Positions 34,601-43,081 are shown, numbered from the stretch's first letter. The stretch is 64,000 nucleotides of DNA from Myxococcales bacterium (GCA_016794345.1 JAEUKE010000138.1:62001-126000), one strand, 5' to 3'. Notes: generated by a model not told the origin, from the letters alone. Numbers and translations: made by a program.

Positions 34601-37600
34601 CCAGGTTCATCAGCACCACCTGAAGGACCTGCCGGCGGCCATCCAGAGCTATCGCGAGGTGCTCGCCGCCGCGCCGGAGCACACGCAGACGCTCGAAGCG
34701 CTCGAAGGGCTGTTCTCACAAGGCGTCCATCAGCTGGAGATCGGCGAGATCCTCGAGCCGCTCTACCAGGCGTCGGGCGACTGGGAGAAGCTGTCGAGCG
34801 TCCTCGAGGCGGTCCTCGCGCAGAAGAAGGATCGCGAGGAGCGCCTGGCGATGTACTACCGCCTGGCCGAGCTGCAGGAAGAGCGCCTCATCGCGCCCGA
34901 AGGCGCGCTGGAGGTCTTCGTCCGCGCGCTCAAGGAGTACCCGACCGACGAGAGGACCCTCGAGGACTGCGAACGGCTCGCCGAGTCGGTGGACGGCGGC
35001 TGGGAGTCGCTCGCGAACGCGTACGCCGACGTCCTCGAGCTGCACACGGACAAGCCGACGCAAGCAGCGATCGGCAAGCGACTGGCCCGTGTCTTCGAGG
35101 AGTCGCTCGGGGACATCGCCAACGCCGAGAAGACCTACCGATACGTCCTCGGCGTCGAGCCCCTCGACGGCGACGCGCTCGCGCAGCTCGATCGCATCTA
35201 CACGAGCCTCGAGCAATACCCGGAGCTCGCGCAGGTGCTCGAGCAGCGCCTGCACGCGACGAAGGACCAGGCGGATCTCATCGAGCTCCACCTGCGTTTG
35301 GGCGAGGTCTACGAACAGAAGCTCGTGGACGAGAGCGGCGTCGGCCAGCTCGACGACGCGATCCGGATCTACCGCCGGGTGTTCGACGAGCTCGACCCGC
35401 CGAACGAGGCGACCAGCGCCGCGCTCGAGCGCATCTACGGGCTCAAGCAGGACTGGAACCAGCTCAAGGTCGTGCTCGAGCGGCAGCTCGAGCACGCGAG
35501 CGGCGACTCGGAGGAGGCCGAGATCCGCGCGAAGATGGCGAACCTCCTCGCCCAGAACCTCGGCGACGTGCCGGGCGCGATCGAGACCTGGAAACGTGTG
35601 CTCGACCTGCGCGGCGACGACCCGGAGGCGCTCCACGGCCTGGCGAACCTCTACGAGAGCAGCCAGCAGTGGGCGGAGCTGACCGAGGTTCTCGGGCGTC
35701 ACTACGACATCGCGAACGAAGACAGCGAGCGAGTGGCGGTCCTTCTGCGCCGCGCTCGTCTGTTCGAGAACCCGCTGGGCCGCGACGACGAGGCGCTCGA
35801 GGATTACCACCGCATCCTCGAGTTCGAATACGACAACGTCGACGCGCTCTACGCGATCGCCGCAGTCTGGCGCAGGCGCGGGGACGCGCGCGAGATCGCC
35901 CAGGCCCTCCACCGCACGATCGACAACGCCGGCGAGAAGCTCCCGCCGGAGAACCTCGTCGCGCTCTACCGAGAGCTCGCGCTCTTGTACCAGGGCACGA
36001 TCGGTGAGCCCGACGAAGCGATCGACGCGTGGCGCCGACTGCTCGCGGTCGACCCGAACGACTTCGACGCCATGCAGCACCTCGAGGGGCTGCTCCGGAC
36101 GCAAGAGCGTTGGGAGGAGGTCATCGAGGTCAAGATGGGCCGCGCGAAGGCCCTCGCCGAGCCGGAAGACCGCGTGCGCGAGTACCTCGAGGTGGCGAAC
36201 CTCTGGGAGCACCGCGTCCAGGACCCCGACAAGGGGACGCCGGCCTACGAGGCCGTCCTCCAGCTCGACAACACGCACGATCAGGCGTTTTTTGCCCTCG
36301 AGAAGCTGCACGCGGCGGCGAAGCGCGCCGAGCCGCTGATCGAGCTCTACCTCGCGCGCCTCGACACGCGCGAGGACATTCATGACAAGACCGACATCCT
36401 CCGGAAGGTGGCGAAGGTCTTCGAGGAGGAGCTCGACGACAAGGCGCAGGCGTTCGACGCGCTCGTGACCGGCTTCGAGCTCGACGTCGGCGACAACGAG
36501 ACGGCGAAGTACCTCGAGCGCGTCACGAACCAGACCAACAAGTGGCCGGAGCTCCTGCAGACGGTCAACGGTTGGCTCCAGGCCGAGAAGGAGTCGCAGC
36601 GCAAGATCCAGCTCTGCCTTCGTTTGGCCAAGTGGTACGCCGACGACCTCAACCGGCCCGAGTACGCGCAGCCCTACTACCAGCAGGTCCACGCGCTCGA
36701 TCCGAACAACGTCGCCGTGCTCCGGCAGATGGCGAACTTCTACAAGAAGAGCGGCCGTCACCAGGAGCAGGGCCAGATGCTCCAGCAGGCCTACAACAAC
36801 GCCCTGACGGACGTCGATCGCAAGGAGACGCTCACCGAGATCGGCGAGGTGCTCCACGTCAACATGGGCCAGGCCGATCAGGGCGTCATCTACTACAAGC
36901 GCGCGCTCGAGATCGACCCGCACCACGTCCCGGCGCTCGAGCACCTCGAGCGGATCTACAACGAGCGGGGTCAGACCAACGACCTCGTGGAGGTGCTCGG
37001 CGCGAAGGCGAAGGGCCTCACGGACCCCGAGGCGATCGCGCAGACCAAGCTCCGCGCGGCGAGCCTCTACGAGGGCACGCTGGGACAGTCCGAGCGCGCG
37101 GCGCAGGTCTACCGCGAGGTCCTCGAGGTCGACGCGGGGAACCTCGCGGCGATGAAGGGCCTCGAGCGAATCTACCAAACCCTCTCCCAGTGGACGGACC
37201 TGGTCGGCATCCTCGAGGTGCAGCTCGACGTCGTCACGACGGAGCGCGAGCGCATCGAGGCGCTGATGAAGATCGCTCGCATCCAGGAGGAGCTCTTCGT
37301 CAAGCCGGACGTCGCGGCGACCCGCCTCGAGCAGGTCGTGGAGATCGATCCGAACTACGAGCCGGCGTACGAGGGGCTGGAGCGCTGCTACCGCCAGCGG
37401 CGGCAGTGGCACGACCTCATCAACTCCCTCGACCGTCACATCAACGCCACGCTCGATCGCCCCAAGAAGATCGAGCTGTGGGAGGCCATGGCCTCGGTCT
37501 ACGCGACCGAGGTCGAGGACCTCGACCGCGCGATCGACTGCTACCAGAACATCGTCGACATCGAGCCGACTCACATCCCGGCGCTCGATGCCCTGGCGAA

Positions 37601-40223
37601 GCTCTACGAGAAGCAGAACGACTCGTCGCGAGCGATCGACTTCATGACGCGGGTCGCCGATCTGACGAGCGACGGCCGCCAGAAGGTCGACATGTATTAC
37701 CGCATCGGCCGCCAGCTCGACGAGAAGCTGGGCGACCGCATGCTCGCGCAGGAGAACTACGAGCGCGCGCTCGATATCGACGGGTCGCACCAGCCGACGT
37801 TGGCTGCTCTGCGCGCCATCGCCATCGACGCGGGCGACTGGGATCGCGCGGCTCGTTACCTCGACTCGGAGCAGCTCGTCACGGAGGCGCCGCGCGTCCG
37901 GGCGAAGCTCCTCGTCGAGCTCGGAAAGATGCGCGAGGAAGCGCTCGGCGAGCACGACCTCGCGGTGCAGGCGTACGAGCTCGCGCTCCAGTGCGACGAC
38001 GACAACGAGGACGCGGCCCTGCCGCTCGTCAACGAGTACGTCTCGCGACAGGAGTGGAGCCGCGCGGAGCCGCTCGCCGAGATGCTCGTCCGCAAGGCGG
38101 GCAAGCGCGAGCGGGCCGAGCAGCACATGCTGAACAACCTGCTCGGCAAGATCCTCTCCGCGCAGAAGAACTGGCAGGGCGCGCTCAAGGCCTACCACAC
38201 GGCCAACCAGCTCGACCTGACGGATCAGGAGACGATCCGCGGCCTGGCAGAGGTTTGTTTCGAGCTCGGGGATTGGCCGAGCGCGCTGACGAACTTCCAG
38301 AAGGTGCTCACGTCGCTCGAGGAGCACGACTCCGAGCAGCGCGCGTACGTCTACTTCAAGCTCGGCAAGATCAAGCAGGCGCAGGGTCAGCCGAAGCAGG
38401 CCATCAACAACTTCGAGAAGGCCCTGCAGGTCGACCCGGCGCACCGCCCGACGCTCGACGCGATGGTGCAGCTCTACGAGCAAGCGAAAGACTGGCCCCA
38501 GGTCTGCCACTACAAGCGGATCATTTTGGACAACGTCTTCGATGGCGAGGAGCGGCACCGCACGCTCGTCGAGATCGGCGATATCTGGGCCGACAAGGAC
38601 CGCGGCAAGACGCCGGTCAAGGCCATCGAGGCGTACGACGAGGCGATCGACATCAAGCCGAGCGATCACGCGGTGCTCCACAAGCAGCTCGCAGCCTGCC
38701 AGGCCGCCCAGCAGTGGGAGCGCATGGTGGACACGCTGCAGCGGATCGCCGACATCGACACGCGCGTCGAGGCGAAGATGCGCGCCATCCGCATGATGGC
38801 GCAGGTCTACCGCGACTTCCTCGACGACAAGGATCGCGCGGTTGAGCTGTTCAACCAGGTGCTCGATCTCGAGCCGTCCGCGCTCGACGACTTCGAGCGC
38901 ATCAACAAGATCCTCACGCAGCAGAAGGACTGGAAGCAGCTCGAGCGGGCGTACCGCAAGATGCTGCACCGCCTCGCGAGCATGCAGAAGGACGAGATCG
39001 CCGGACAGAAGAAGTCCGCGGTCGAGTTCAACCTGTGGCACGCGCTCGGGCTGATCTATCGCGACCGCCTGCAGGAGAAAGAGAAGGCGATCGAGGCGTT
39101 CCGGATGGCGTCGCGCATGAAGCCCGACGACATGACCGAGCACCTCATCCTCTCCGAGCTCTTCGAGGAGGCCGAGCAGGTCGACAACGCCATCGAGGAG
39201 TATCAGGCCATCCTGCGGCTCGATCCGATGCGGGTGGACCCGTACCGGAAGCTCTACACGCTGTTCCTCACCAAGCAGACCTACGACGAGGCTTGGTGCC
39301 TGGCCTCGGCCCTCGTGTTCCTCAGGCAGGCAGGCGACGAGGAGCGGCAGTTCTTCGAGGACTACCGGCCCCAGGGGCTGCCGGCGGTCAAGTCACGGCT
39401 CGACAACGAGTCGTGGCTGCGCCGCCTCACCCACGAGGACGAGAGCCTCTACCTCGGCAAGATCTTCGAGTTCATCACGCCCGCAGCGCTCCGCGCCAAG
39501 GTCGATCAGATGAAGCAGAAGAACGAGATGCCGGTGCTCGACGCTCGGTTCAAGCAGGACCCGGCGACGAGCACGGTGACCTTCGCGCGGACGTTCGGTT
39601 GGGCCGTGAACGTGCTCGGCCTGCCGATGCCGCAGCTCTACGTCCGGAGCGACGTGCCGGGCGCGCTGAGCCACGTGCCGGTCGAGCCGGCGGCCAGCCT
39701 CGCCGGACAGACTGTCCTCTCCGGGTTCACGCCCCAGGACCTGACGTTCATCGTGGGCAAACACGTCTCGTATTACCGCCCCGAGCACTACATCAAGGCG
39801 ATCTTCCCGACGGTTACGGAGCTGACAGTTCTGTTCTTCGCCGGGATCAAGCTGGTCGCGCCGGAGCAGGGCGTGCCGCCGGAGCTCCTGAACCAGGTGA
39901 TGGTGACGGCGCAGTCGCTCGGCCGTTACATGCAGCCGGTGCAGGTCGAAGGCCTGAAGCTCGCGGTCAAGAAGTTCTTGGCCGAGGACGGAACGGCCAA
40001 CATCAAGCGCTGGGCGCAGACCTGCGAGCTCACGAGCGCGCGCGCGGGCTTCCTGCTCTGCGGCGATCTCGAGGTGGCGAAGAAGATCATCGCCGCCGAG
40101 CCGCAGCTGCCGGGCGACCTGACGCCGCAGGAGAAGCTGAAGGAGCTGCTCGTCTTCTCGGTGAGCGACGCCTACTTCAAGCTGCGCGCGCAGCTGGGGC
40201 TCGCGATCCGCGTCGGGCAGTAG
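28698..40223 (+). CDS. gltI: Giant TPR protein, AgmK/GltI-like, with M48-like C-terminal domain
   Basis: An unbroken 3841-residue frame. ATG 28698 has GAGG upstream; no signal peptide, so it is cytoplasmic unless exported otherwise. Residues 1-360 and 480-3550 are TPR-like solenoid, with recurring units of about 110 residues (YEKVLTLDPQHLGAAEALIP, YRQVLEENDREPAALAALDR, YRLVLEVDPENAQAISSLDR). Residues about 365-475 are Ala/Pro/Glu-rich, with HAAEPA tandem repeats. The last 280 residues are not TPR: they resemble an M48 peptidase fold (LSGFTPQDLTFIVGKHVSYY at about 3675-3693, RAGFLLCGDLEVA at about 3782), but the zinc motif HEXXH is replaced by KHVSYY, so it is probably inactive. M. xanthus AgmK/GltI is a TPR protein of nearly this size needed for gliding. 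A terminator-like hairpin follows the stop. Confidence 0.85.
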   Translation: MDLAQRLSLLESVHDWHTLAEELEKAISSESDANIKAAHHLKLGMVLEERFLQGVKALKHFQDAYKLSPSLVEALERARGIYWELGKTPMVQKLLDIELRTITEGPEAVALLVELGDVLYDAGDIERATATYARALGVSNGQSDDARAGLADTQVDETSWTGHVSELVSQAQSQDGPEACRTYLRAARIARRFGGEADGLFAKAYDANPLDRQAAALFEGLLAGEHAAQLEQTQLAYLDSLTSRGRAVAAFRFGARWATRHQSLEIGAKFLEDALGHDPHLDAALSFLRDLWGTRDSNWDRALGIAEKAASAGNPSPFAVAQSGLIAWRQLGNLMRARDWFGKLITVAPDHPAIAAFEQQIGEPIGAAPAQPIVAPLPSAAPPPVAEPEEAAAEPAAEAPPAEDTELAAEPTVAEEPEAAHAEPAAEPAHADAPAEVTHAAEPAHAAEPAHAAEPAHAAEPVQAASAPKPAPTLGDPAKVAELRQKLEKLQAAKRMTEYVKTLVELADAVDDADEKVALYLEAADLYTTKFPNAAEAVKCFEHVLAIDENNQAAIEHLRATYEKRRDWEKLIGLMRREAAALPYGPDRSSKFLEIARLANERVKKPEVCIDLWNEVVESDPENPEALGALAGLYERSKEWSKLAEVLERQADVAPDEATYKKLGQLYGDRLNDDQKAVDAWRKLLAMNPTERTAQEALKKKYIALGQWDDLEVFYAESGKWDEFIRLLEAQESKETDEKAKISLLVKTAQLWVTQKGKLDRAARAYEKVLTLDPQHLGAAEALIPIYQQANNPKGLASAIEVKLKHDVDGEERLTLLREVASLYETRLKEPQRAFERYLTAFEAAPQDPQCVEDVERAARATSGWEDLVAAYRNTIAGAQTNRDAELEVALRLRLGRVLVDEVQRIDDALEQFRAVYDADGENDTAIAALERLYRDTGRHTDLLGIYEKKRDLAETDARREILFSIAALYENELKNPRSAIDTYRQVLEENDREPAALAALDRLYRELEDWEPYVEILRARIEIDVPEAALIDLKYRLGSTLEKHLSDPAGALENYREILFLDPANEPARLALEHLLENPELRAETAAILQEIYEARGDWAKLVGALEILAETETDSSRRVALLRKVARVCAENLEDSSKAIDAQARALKEDPSSADARLELEQLAEQAGAWDKLDQILSQIAETLEDPQLARAYWMRLASIHERLGKIDDAAQGYQKVLGIDAADSGALAAMDALYRRTERWEDLIGVFRRRIDLEEDVGQREALYGQMASVYEEKLGRPDDAIAAYREVLGLEPTSMLALGALDGLFSRQGKWEELAENLEAQLGLAESEEDQTRLMLRLADLRETKMGQVETAIDIHRQVLEREPDNEAALASLERLGQLPDHELTIADILEPLYRQSGDWQRLVGVYEVQVRRSDDPNRRVELLHQISSLYEDAGGDLDSAFSTMARALAEDPTSDATKDGLDRLARATGRFQELARVYEDRAAAQMTGESEDPDATAVTDPTVAVDLFTMAARVYEEDLGAVDSAVAHYRRVLDIDPMNLFAAESLERIFRTAERYAELSAALSKKAEILEALPEKKAALFQAASIEEDVLERPEAATGVYRKILELDSEDLRAIDALIKLYLSHSRWADLLGVYTQKADLVADHDEKKNIYYQVGAVYERELRDVPQAIDTYSRILELDPDDLQALSRLDVLYQMAENWPELLTILQHESELADDPAESISYQYRIAELYEKKLDDLPRAIELYRDLLQQMPDHAPTLQALEGIKSGEREALAASLVLEPIYDATGEWKRLVSVLEVQVKHAEDAFSKIELLHRIARLEEEMVGDYAAAFQVYSRAISLDVTNEESLSSFERLAMAVGRWAEVAALYDVELAKLREEQPERFVELGLRLAQIFETQLEDVDNAIQRYRLVLEVDPENAQAISSLDRLLVMTERWSELVTVLAREAVIGETPDDILNFKYRLGQVHQHHLKDLPAAIQSYREVLAAAPEHTQTLEALEGLFSQGVHQLEIGEILEPLYQASGDWEKLSSVLEAVLAQKKDREERLAMYYRLAELQEERLIAPEGALEVFVRALKEYPTDERTLEDCERLAESVDGGWESLANAYADVLELHTDKPTQAAIGKRLARVFEESLGDIANAEKTYRYVLGVEPLDGDALAQLDRIYTSLEQYPELAQVLEQRLHATKDQADLIELHLRLGEVYEQKLVDESGVGQLDDAIRIYRRVFDELDPPNEATSAALERIYGLKQDWNQLKVVLERQLEHASGDSEEAEIRAKMANLLAQNLGDVPGAIETWKRVLDLRGDDPEALHGLANLYESSQQWAELTEVLGRHYDIANEDSERVAVLLRRARLFENPLGRDDEALEDYHRILEFEYDNVDALYAIAAVWRRRGDAREIAQALHRTIDNAGEKLPPENLVALYRELALLYQGTIGEPDEAIDAWRRLLAVDPNDFDAMQHLEGLLRTQERWEEVIEVKMGRAKALAEPEDRVREYLEVANLWEHRVQDPDKGTPAYEAVLQLDNTHDQAFFALEKLHAAAKRAEPLIELYLARLDTREDIHDKTDILRKVAKVFEEELDDKAQAFDALVTGFELDVGDNETAKYLERVTNQTNKWPELLQTVNGWLQAEKESQRKIQLCLRLAKWYADDLNRPEYAQPYYQQVHALDPNNVAVLRQMANFYKKSGRHQEQGQMLQQAYNNALTDVDRKETLTEIGEVLHVNMGQADQGVIYYKRALEIDPHHVPALEHLERIYNERGQTNDLVEVLGAKAKGLTDPEAIAQTKLRAASLYEGTLGQSERAAQVYREVLEVDAGNLAAMKGLERIYQTLSQWTDLVGILEVQLDVVTTERERIEALMKIARIQEELFVKPDVAATRLEQVVEIDPNYEPAYEGLERCYRQRRQWHDLINSLDRHINATLDRPKKIELWEAMASVYATEVEDLDRAIDCYQNIVDIEPTHIPALDALAKLYEKQNDSSRAIDFMTRVADLTSDGRQKVDMYYRIGRQLDEKLGDRMLAQENYERALDIDGSHQPTLAALRAIAIDAGDWDRAARYLDSEQLVTEAPRVRAKLLVELGKMREEALGEHDLAVQAYELALQCDDDNEDAALPLVNEYVSRQEWSRAEPLAEMLVRKAGKRERAEQHMLNNLLGKILSAQKNWQGALKAYHTANQLDLTDQETIRGLAEVCFELGDWPSALTNFQKVLTSLEEHDSEQRAYVYFKLGKIKQAQGQPKQAINNFEKALQVDPAHRPTLDAMVQLYEQAKDWPQVCHYKRIILDNVFDGEERHRTLVEIGDIWADKDRGKTPVKAIEAYDEAIDIKPSDHAVLHKQLAACQAAQQWERMVDTLQRIADIDTRVEAKMRAIRMMAQVYRDFLDDKDRAVELFNQVLDLEPSALDDFERINKILTQQKDWKQLERAYRKMLHRLASMQKDEIAGQKKSAVEFNLWHALGLIYRDRLQEKEKAIEAFRMASRMKPDDMTEHLILSELFEEAEQVDNAIEEYQAILRLDPMRVDPYRKLYTLFLTKQTYDEAWCLASALVFLRQAGDEERQFFEDYRPQGLPAVKSRLDNESWLRRLTHEDESLYLGKIFEFITPAALRAKVDQMKQKNEMPVLDARFKQDPATSTVTFARTFGWAVNVLGLPMPQLYVRSDVPGALSHVPVEPAASLAGQTVLSGFTPQDLTFIVGKHVSYYRPEHYIKAIFPTVTELTVLFFAGIKLVAPEQGVPPELLNQVMVTAQSLGRYMQPVQVEGLKLAVKKFLAEDGTANIKRWAQTCELTSARAGFLLCGDLEVAKKIIAAEPQLPGDLTPQEKLKELLVFSVSDAYFKLRAQLGLAIRVGQ
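30010..30082 (+). repeat. 18-bp tandem repeat coding for HAAEPA
   Basis: About four copies of an 18-base unit (core GAGCCCGCACACGCGGCC) in the disordered linker of the giant TPR gene. Copies are nearly identical at DNA level, so recent expansion by slippage is likely; copy number may vary between strains. Confidence 0.85.
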
Positions 40224-40246
40224 TCGCGCTGCCGCGAAAACCACGC

Positions 40247-40272
40247 CGAGCGGGGTGAGGGAGCCCCGCTCG
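40247..40272 (+). terminator. CGAGCGGGG hairpin after the giant TPR gene
   Basis: Perfect 9-bp stem CGAGCGGGG/CCCCGCTCG with the loop TGAGGGAG, 24 bases past the stop and followed by ACGCCTTTCT. Third copy of the GAGCGGGG stem family. Confidence 0.6.
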
Positions 40273-40354
40273 ACGCCTTTCTCGGGTGGGGATTTCGAAC
40301 CATGTGCGCAGATGTGGCCCTTGATTTTTGTTCCCGTCGCGGGACCATGGTGAT

Positions 40355-42076
40355 GTGACAGCGCTTACCTCGGTTCGGGTCGTCGAGGGGGAGGCTCGCC
40401 TGTTCGGCGAGTTCGACCTCATCGCGAAGCTCGGGCGCGGAGGCATGGCGGAGGCCTTCCTCGCAGCCAAGCGCTCGAAGCCGGCGGAGCTCGTCGTGGT
40501 GAAGCGCCTGACGCCGGACTTCGCGGACGACGTCGATCACCGCCTCATGCTCCAGGAAGAGGCGCGCATCATGCCGCTCTTCAGCCACCCGAACGTGGTG
40601 CGGACGGTCGAGGTCGGCGAGCAAGAGGGCCAGTCGTACCTGGCGATGGAGTTCCTCGACGGGCTTCCGCTCGACCAGTGCTCGGAGGCGATCACGCCGC
40701 TCGGCGAGCAGGCCGCGCTGCACGTCGCGTGTGAGCTGCTCGACGGGTTGCACTACGTACACGAGCTGCGTGACGCGGACGGCGTGCCGCTCGACATCGT
40801 CCACCGCGACGTCAGCCCGCACAACGTGTTCGTGACCTACGAGGGGCGCGTGACCCTGGTCGATTTCGGGATCGCGAAGAGCCGCGGTCGCGCGAAGTAC
40901 ACCTCGACGGGAGTCGTGCGCGGCAAGCTCGCGTACATGGCGCCCGAGCAGGCGGTGTGCGACGACGTGGACCGTCGTTCGGACGTGTTCGCCGTCGGCG
41001 TCATCCTGTGGGAGCTCCTCCACGAGCGCGCCTACTGGGATGGGCTCAGCGACGTGCAGATCTTGAAGCGGATGACGTTCGGCGATCTGCCCGGCATCGA
41101 CGAGTCCATCGCGTCGCCTTTGCGCGACGTCCTCGCGAAGTCGCTGGCCGTCAAGCCCGAGGATCGGTACGCGACGGCGCGCGAGATGCGGGCGGAGCTC
41201 GTGAAGCTCAAGGCCGGCTCGTTGTCGCGCAAGGATCTGGGCCGCGCCGTGGCCGAGGCCGCCGCCGGATACCGCGAGGCTCTGAAGGCGCTCGTCGATG
41301 CGCACCTGGTCTCGGCGCGCGGAACGGAGGGCCTCGTCGGTGTCGATCCGAACGCGGCGTTCGAGCCGAGCCCGGAGCCCTCGAGCCACGAGGCGGAGAG
41401 GGCGGCAGCAGCGCCGGCGGCCGACTCCGCCGCGGCGGGGCCGGTCAGCTCGACCGAGCCGACGGAGGAGATCAGGTCGGCCCCGCGTGTCTTCACCGAG
41501 ACCGGCGGCGCGGCCTCGCTGGATGTGCCCGCCCGCGCCAAGCCGCGGCGTAGCCTGTCGTGGGTTCTCGCCGTGGCGCTGTTCGTCGGCGTGGGCGGCA
41601 TCGCCGTCTTCGCTGCCTCGCGCGGCGCGGCGCCGAGCGGCGCTGGCGTCGCGGCGCAGCCCGCCCTGCCGGGGCCGGCCGAGAAGAAGCCGGTCGCCGA
41701 GTCGGCGCTCGTCTCGTTCGAGCTGGAGGTCGAGCCACGAGGCGCGAAGGCCTTCCTGGACGAGATGGCTATCGCCGAGCTTCCGTTTTCCGCGAAGCTG
41801 GACCGAGACGCAAAGGCGCACGCGCTTCGGGTGGAGGCGGCTGGGTACATCTCCCAGTCGAAGATCGTCGTGCTCGACAAGGACGTGAAGATCAAGGTGG
41901 CGCTGACGCCGGAGCCCGCGGAGCTGCGTGGCCCCGAGAAGCCGTCGGGGACGGCTCGCCCGGGCAATCGGCTTCCGCCTCCTGTGACCGCACAGCCGCA
42001 GCCCAGCGCCAAGCCGAGCTCCTCCGTCGCGGACAAGAGCCCTCCGTGGGGCACCAAGAAGCCGCAGCAGAAGTGA
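40355..42076 (+). CDS. Membrane Ser/Thr protein kinase
   Basis: A 573-residue Hanks-type kinase. The start is GTG 40355; a TTG nine codons earlier is less likely. The kinase domain is at about 20-280: P-loop LGRGGMAEAFLA, VVVKRL lysine, catalytic loop VHRDVSPHNVF (HRD with SPHN replacing the usual KPXN, frequent in myxobacterial kinases), DFGIAKS and MAPEQ. An Ala/Pro/Glu-rich juxtamembrane stretch is followed by one membrane helix (about 402-422, WVLAVALFVGVGGIAVFAAS) and a PEGA-like beta domain outside (LVSFELEVEPRGAKAFLDEM, LRVEAAGYISQSKIVVL). The tail is Pro/Lys-rich. The following PEGA/TPR and binding-protein genes run in the same direction within 45 bases, which suggests a sensing unit. 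Confidence 0.93.
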   Translation: MTALTSVRVVEGEARLFGEFDLIAKLGRGGMAEAFLAAKRSKPAELVVVKRLTPDFADDVDHRLMLQEEARIMPLFSHPNVVRTVEVGEQEGQSYLAMEFLDGLPLDQCSEAITPLGEQAALHVACELLDGLHYVHELRDADGVPLDIVHRDVSPHNVFVTYEGRVTLVDFGIAKSRGRAKYTSTGVVRGKLAYMAPEQAVCDDVDRRSDVFAVGVILWELLHERAYWDGLSDVQILKRMTFGDLPGIDESIASPLRDVLAKSLAVKPEDRYATAREMRAELVKLKAGSLSRKDLGRAVAEAAAGYREALKALVDAHLVSARGTEGLVGVDPNAAFEPSPEPSSHEAERAAAAPAADSAAAGPVSSTEPTEEIRSAPRVFTETGGAASLDVPARAKPRRSLSWVLAVALFVGVGGIAVFAASRGAAPSGAGVAAQPALPGPAEKKPVAESALVSFELEVEPRGAKAFLDEMAIAELPFSAKLDRDAKAHALRVEAAGYISQSKIVVLDKDVKIKVALTPEPAELRGPEKPSGTARPGNRLPPPVTAQPQPSAKPSSSVADKSPPWGTKKPQQK

Positions 42077-42118
42077 CATTTTCCCCCTGATCGCGGGGTA
42101 GGGTAGAGTTCGCTCGCG

Positions 42119-43081
42119 TTGCTGTCGCGCTCGGTCCACCCTCTCTGCTTCGGCATTCTGTCGCTCCTCGCGCTCGCGCGCGATGCGTCGGCGCAGCCCT
42201 GCGGCGAGAGGCCGGCCGCGACCGAGCCGACCCCCGACGCGGTCGCCGCCAACGACCTCGCGCTGAAGATGGTCGACGAGTCGCGCTACGTGGAGGCGCT
42301 CGCGCTCTTCCAGAAGGCGTACGACCTGAGCCCCAGCTACGTCATCCTGTTCAACATCGGCAGAATGTCCGCGCTCACGAACGACCCGGCCCGCGCCATC
42401 CAGGCCTACGAGTGCCACGTGGTCGAGGGGGGGCCGGACGTCTCCCCGGAGCGAAGGGCGGAGGTCGCGGCCGAGGTCGCGCGCCTCATGCTCGACGTCG
42501 GGCAGGTGCGGGTCGAGGTCGACGAGGCGGGGGCCACGATCGAGGTGGATGGCAGGCGTGTCGGCAAGTCTCCGCTCGACGTCGCCGTGCCGCTCAACCC
42601 CGGCCGGCACCGCGTCGTCGCGCGCGGCAGCCGAGCGGAGACGCGAGAGATCGAGGTGCAGAAGGGCGGGAGCATCGTCGTGACCTTCGAGCTCGAGCCC
42701 CCTCCGCCACCCGCCGCGGGCTTTCAGTTCCCGGGGGCAGCGGTCGGGACGGCCTGGGTCGTCACAGGGCTGGTGTCGGTCTCGGCGGCCATCACCGGCT
42801 CGCTGGCGCTCATCGGGAGCGCGGATCTCGACGACGACGTCTACCTCGGGCCCATCCGCAGGCCGCCGGAGGACTCGCAGATCGCGGCCAAGGCGGAGCG
42901 GACGCGCGCGCTCGCGATCTCGACCGACGTGCTCATCGCGATCGGCGCGATCAGCGGTGCCGCGGCGATCTCCTTCAGCATCGTCAACGCCGTGAACGAG
43001 CCCGACGAGCCCGAGAAGAAGACCTCCGTCCGCCTGAGCGCGGCGCCCACCGCGGTGATGCTGGAAGGGAGCTTCTGGTGA
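42119..43081 (+). CDS. PEGA-domain protein with TPR-like and two membrane segments
   Basis: A 320-residue protein. The best start is TTG 42119, which opens a signal peptide (LCFGILSLLALARDASA). TPR-like helices at about 40-120 (ALKMVDESRYVEALALFQKA) are followed by a PEGA domain at about 128-195 (VRVEVDEAGATIEVDGRRVG, GRHRVVARGS), a membrane segment at 207-232, a short loop, and a second membrane segment at about 270-292. Its TGA overlaps the GTG of the binding-lipoprotein gene (GTGA), so the two are translationally coupled. It follows a kinase that also ends in a PEGA-like domain. PEGA domains are thought to bind cell-surface polymers, so a role at the wall is plausible but unproven. Confidence 0.8.
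   Translation: MLSRSVHPLCFGILSLLALARDASAQPCGERPAATEPTPDAVAANDLALKMVDESRYVEALALFQKAYDLSPSYVILFNIGRMSALTNDPARAIQAYECHVVEGGPDVSPERRAEVAAEVARLMLDVGQVRVEVDEAGATIEVDGRRVGKSPLDVAVPLNPGRHRVVARGSRAETREIEVQKGGSIVVTFELEPPPPPAAGFQFPGAAVGTAWVVTGLVSVSAAITGSLALIGSADLDDDVYLGPIRRPPEDSQIAAKAERTRALAISTDVLIAIGAISGAAAISFSIVNAVNEPDEPEKKTSVRLSAAPTAVMLEGSFW

Noticed and set aside
34716..39143. A 1475-codon open frame on the minus strand, antisense to the giant TPR gene, and similar long antisense frames at 29487-32306 and 19418-22840
   Set aside because: They mirror the codon bias of the sense genes: Leu/Glu/Val/Arg-rich strings with no domain, signal or ribosome site. In GC-rich DNA the frame antisense to a gene rarely meets stops.
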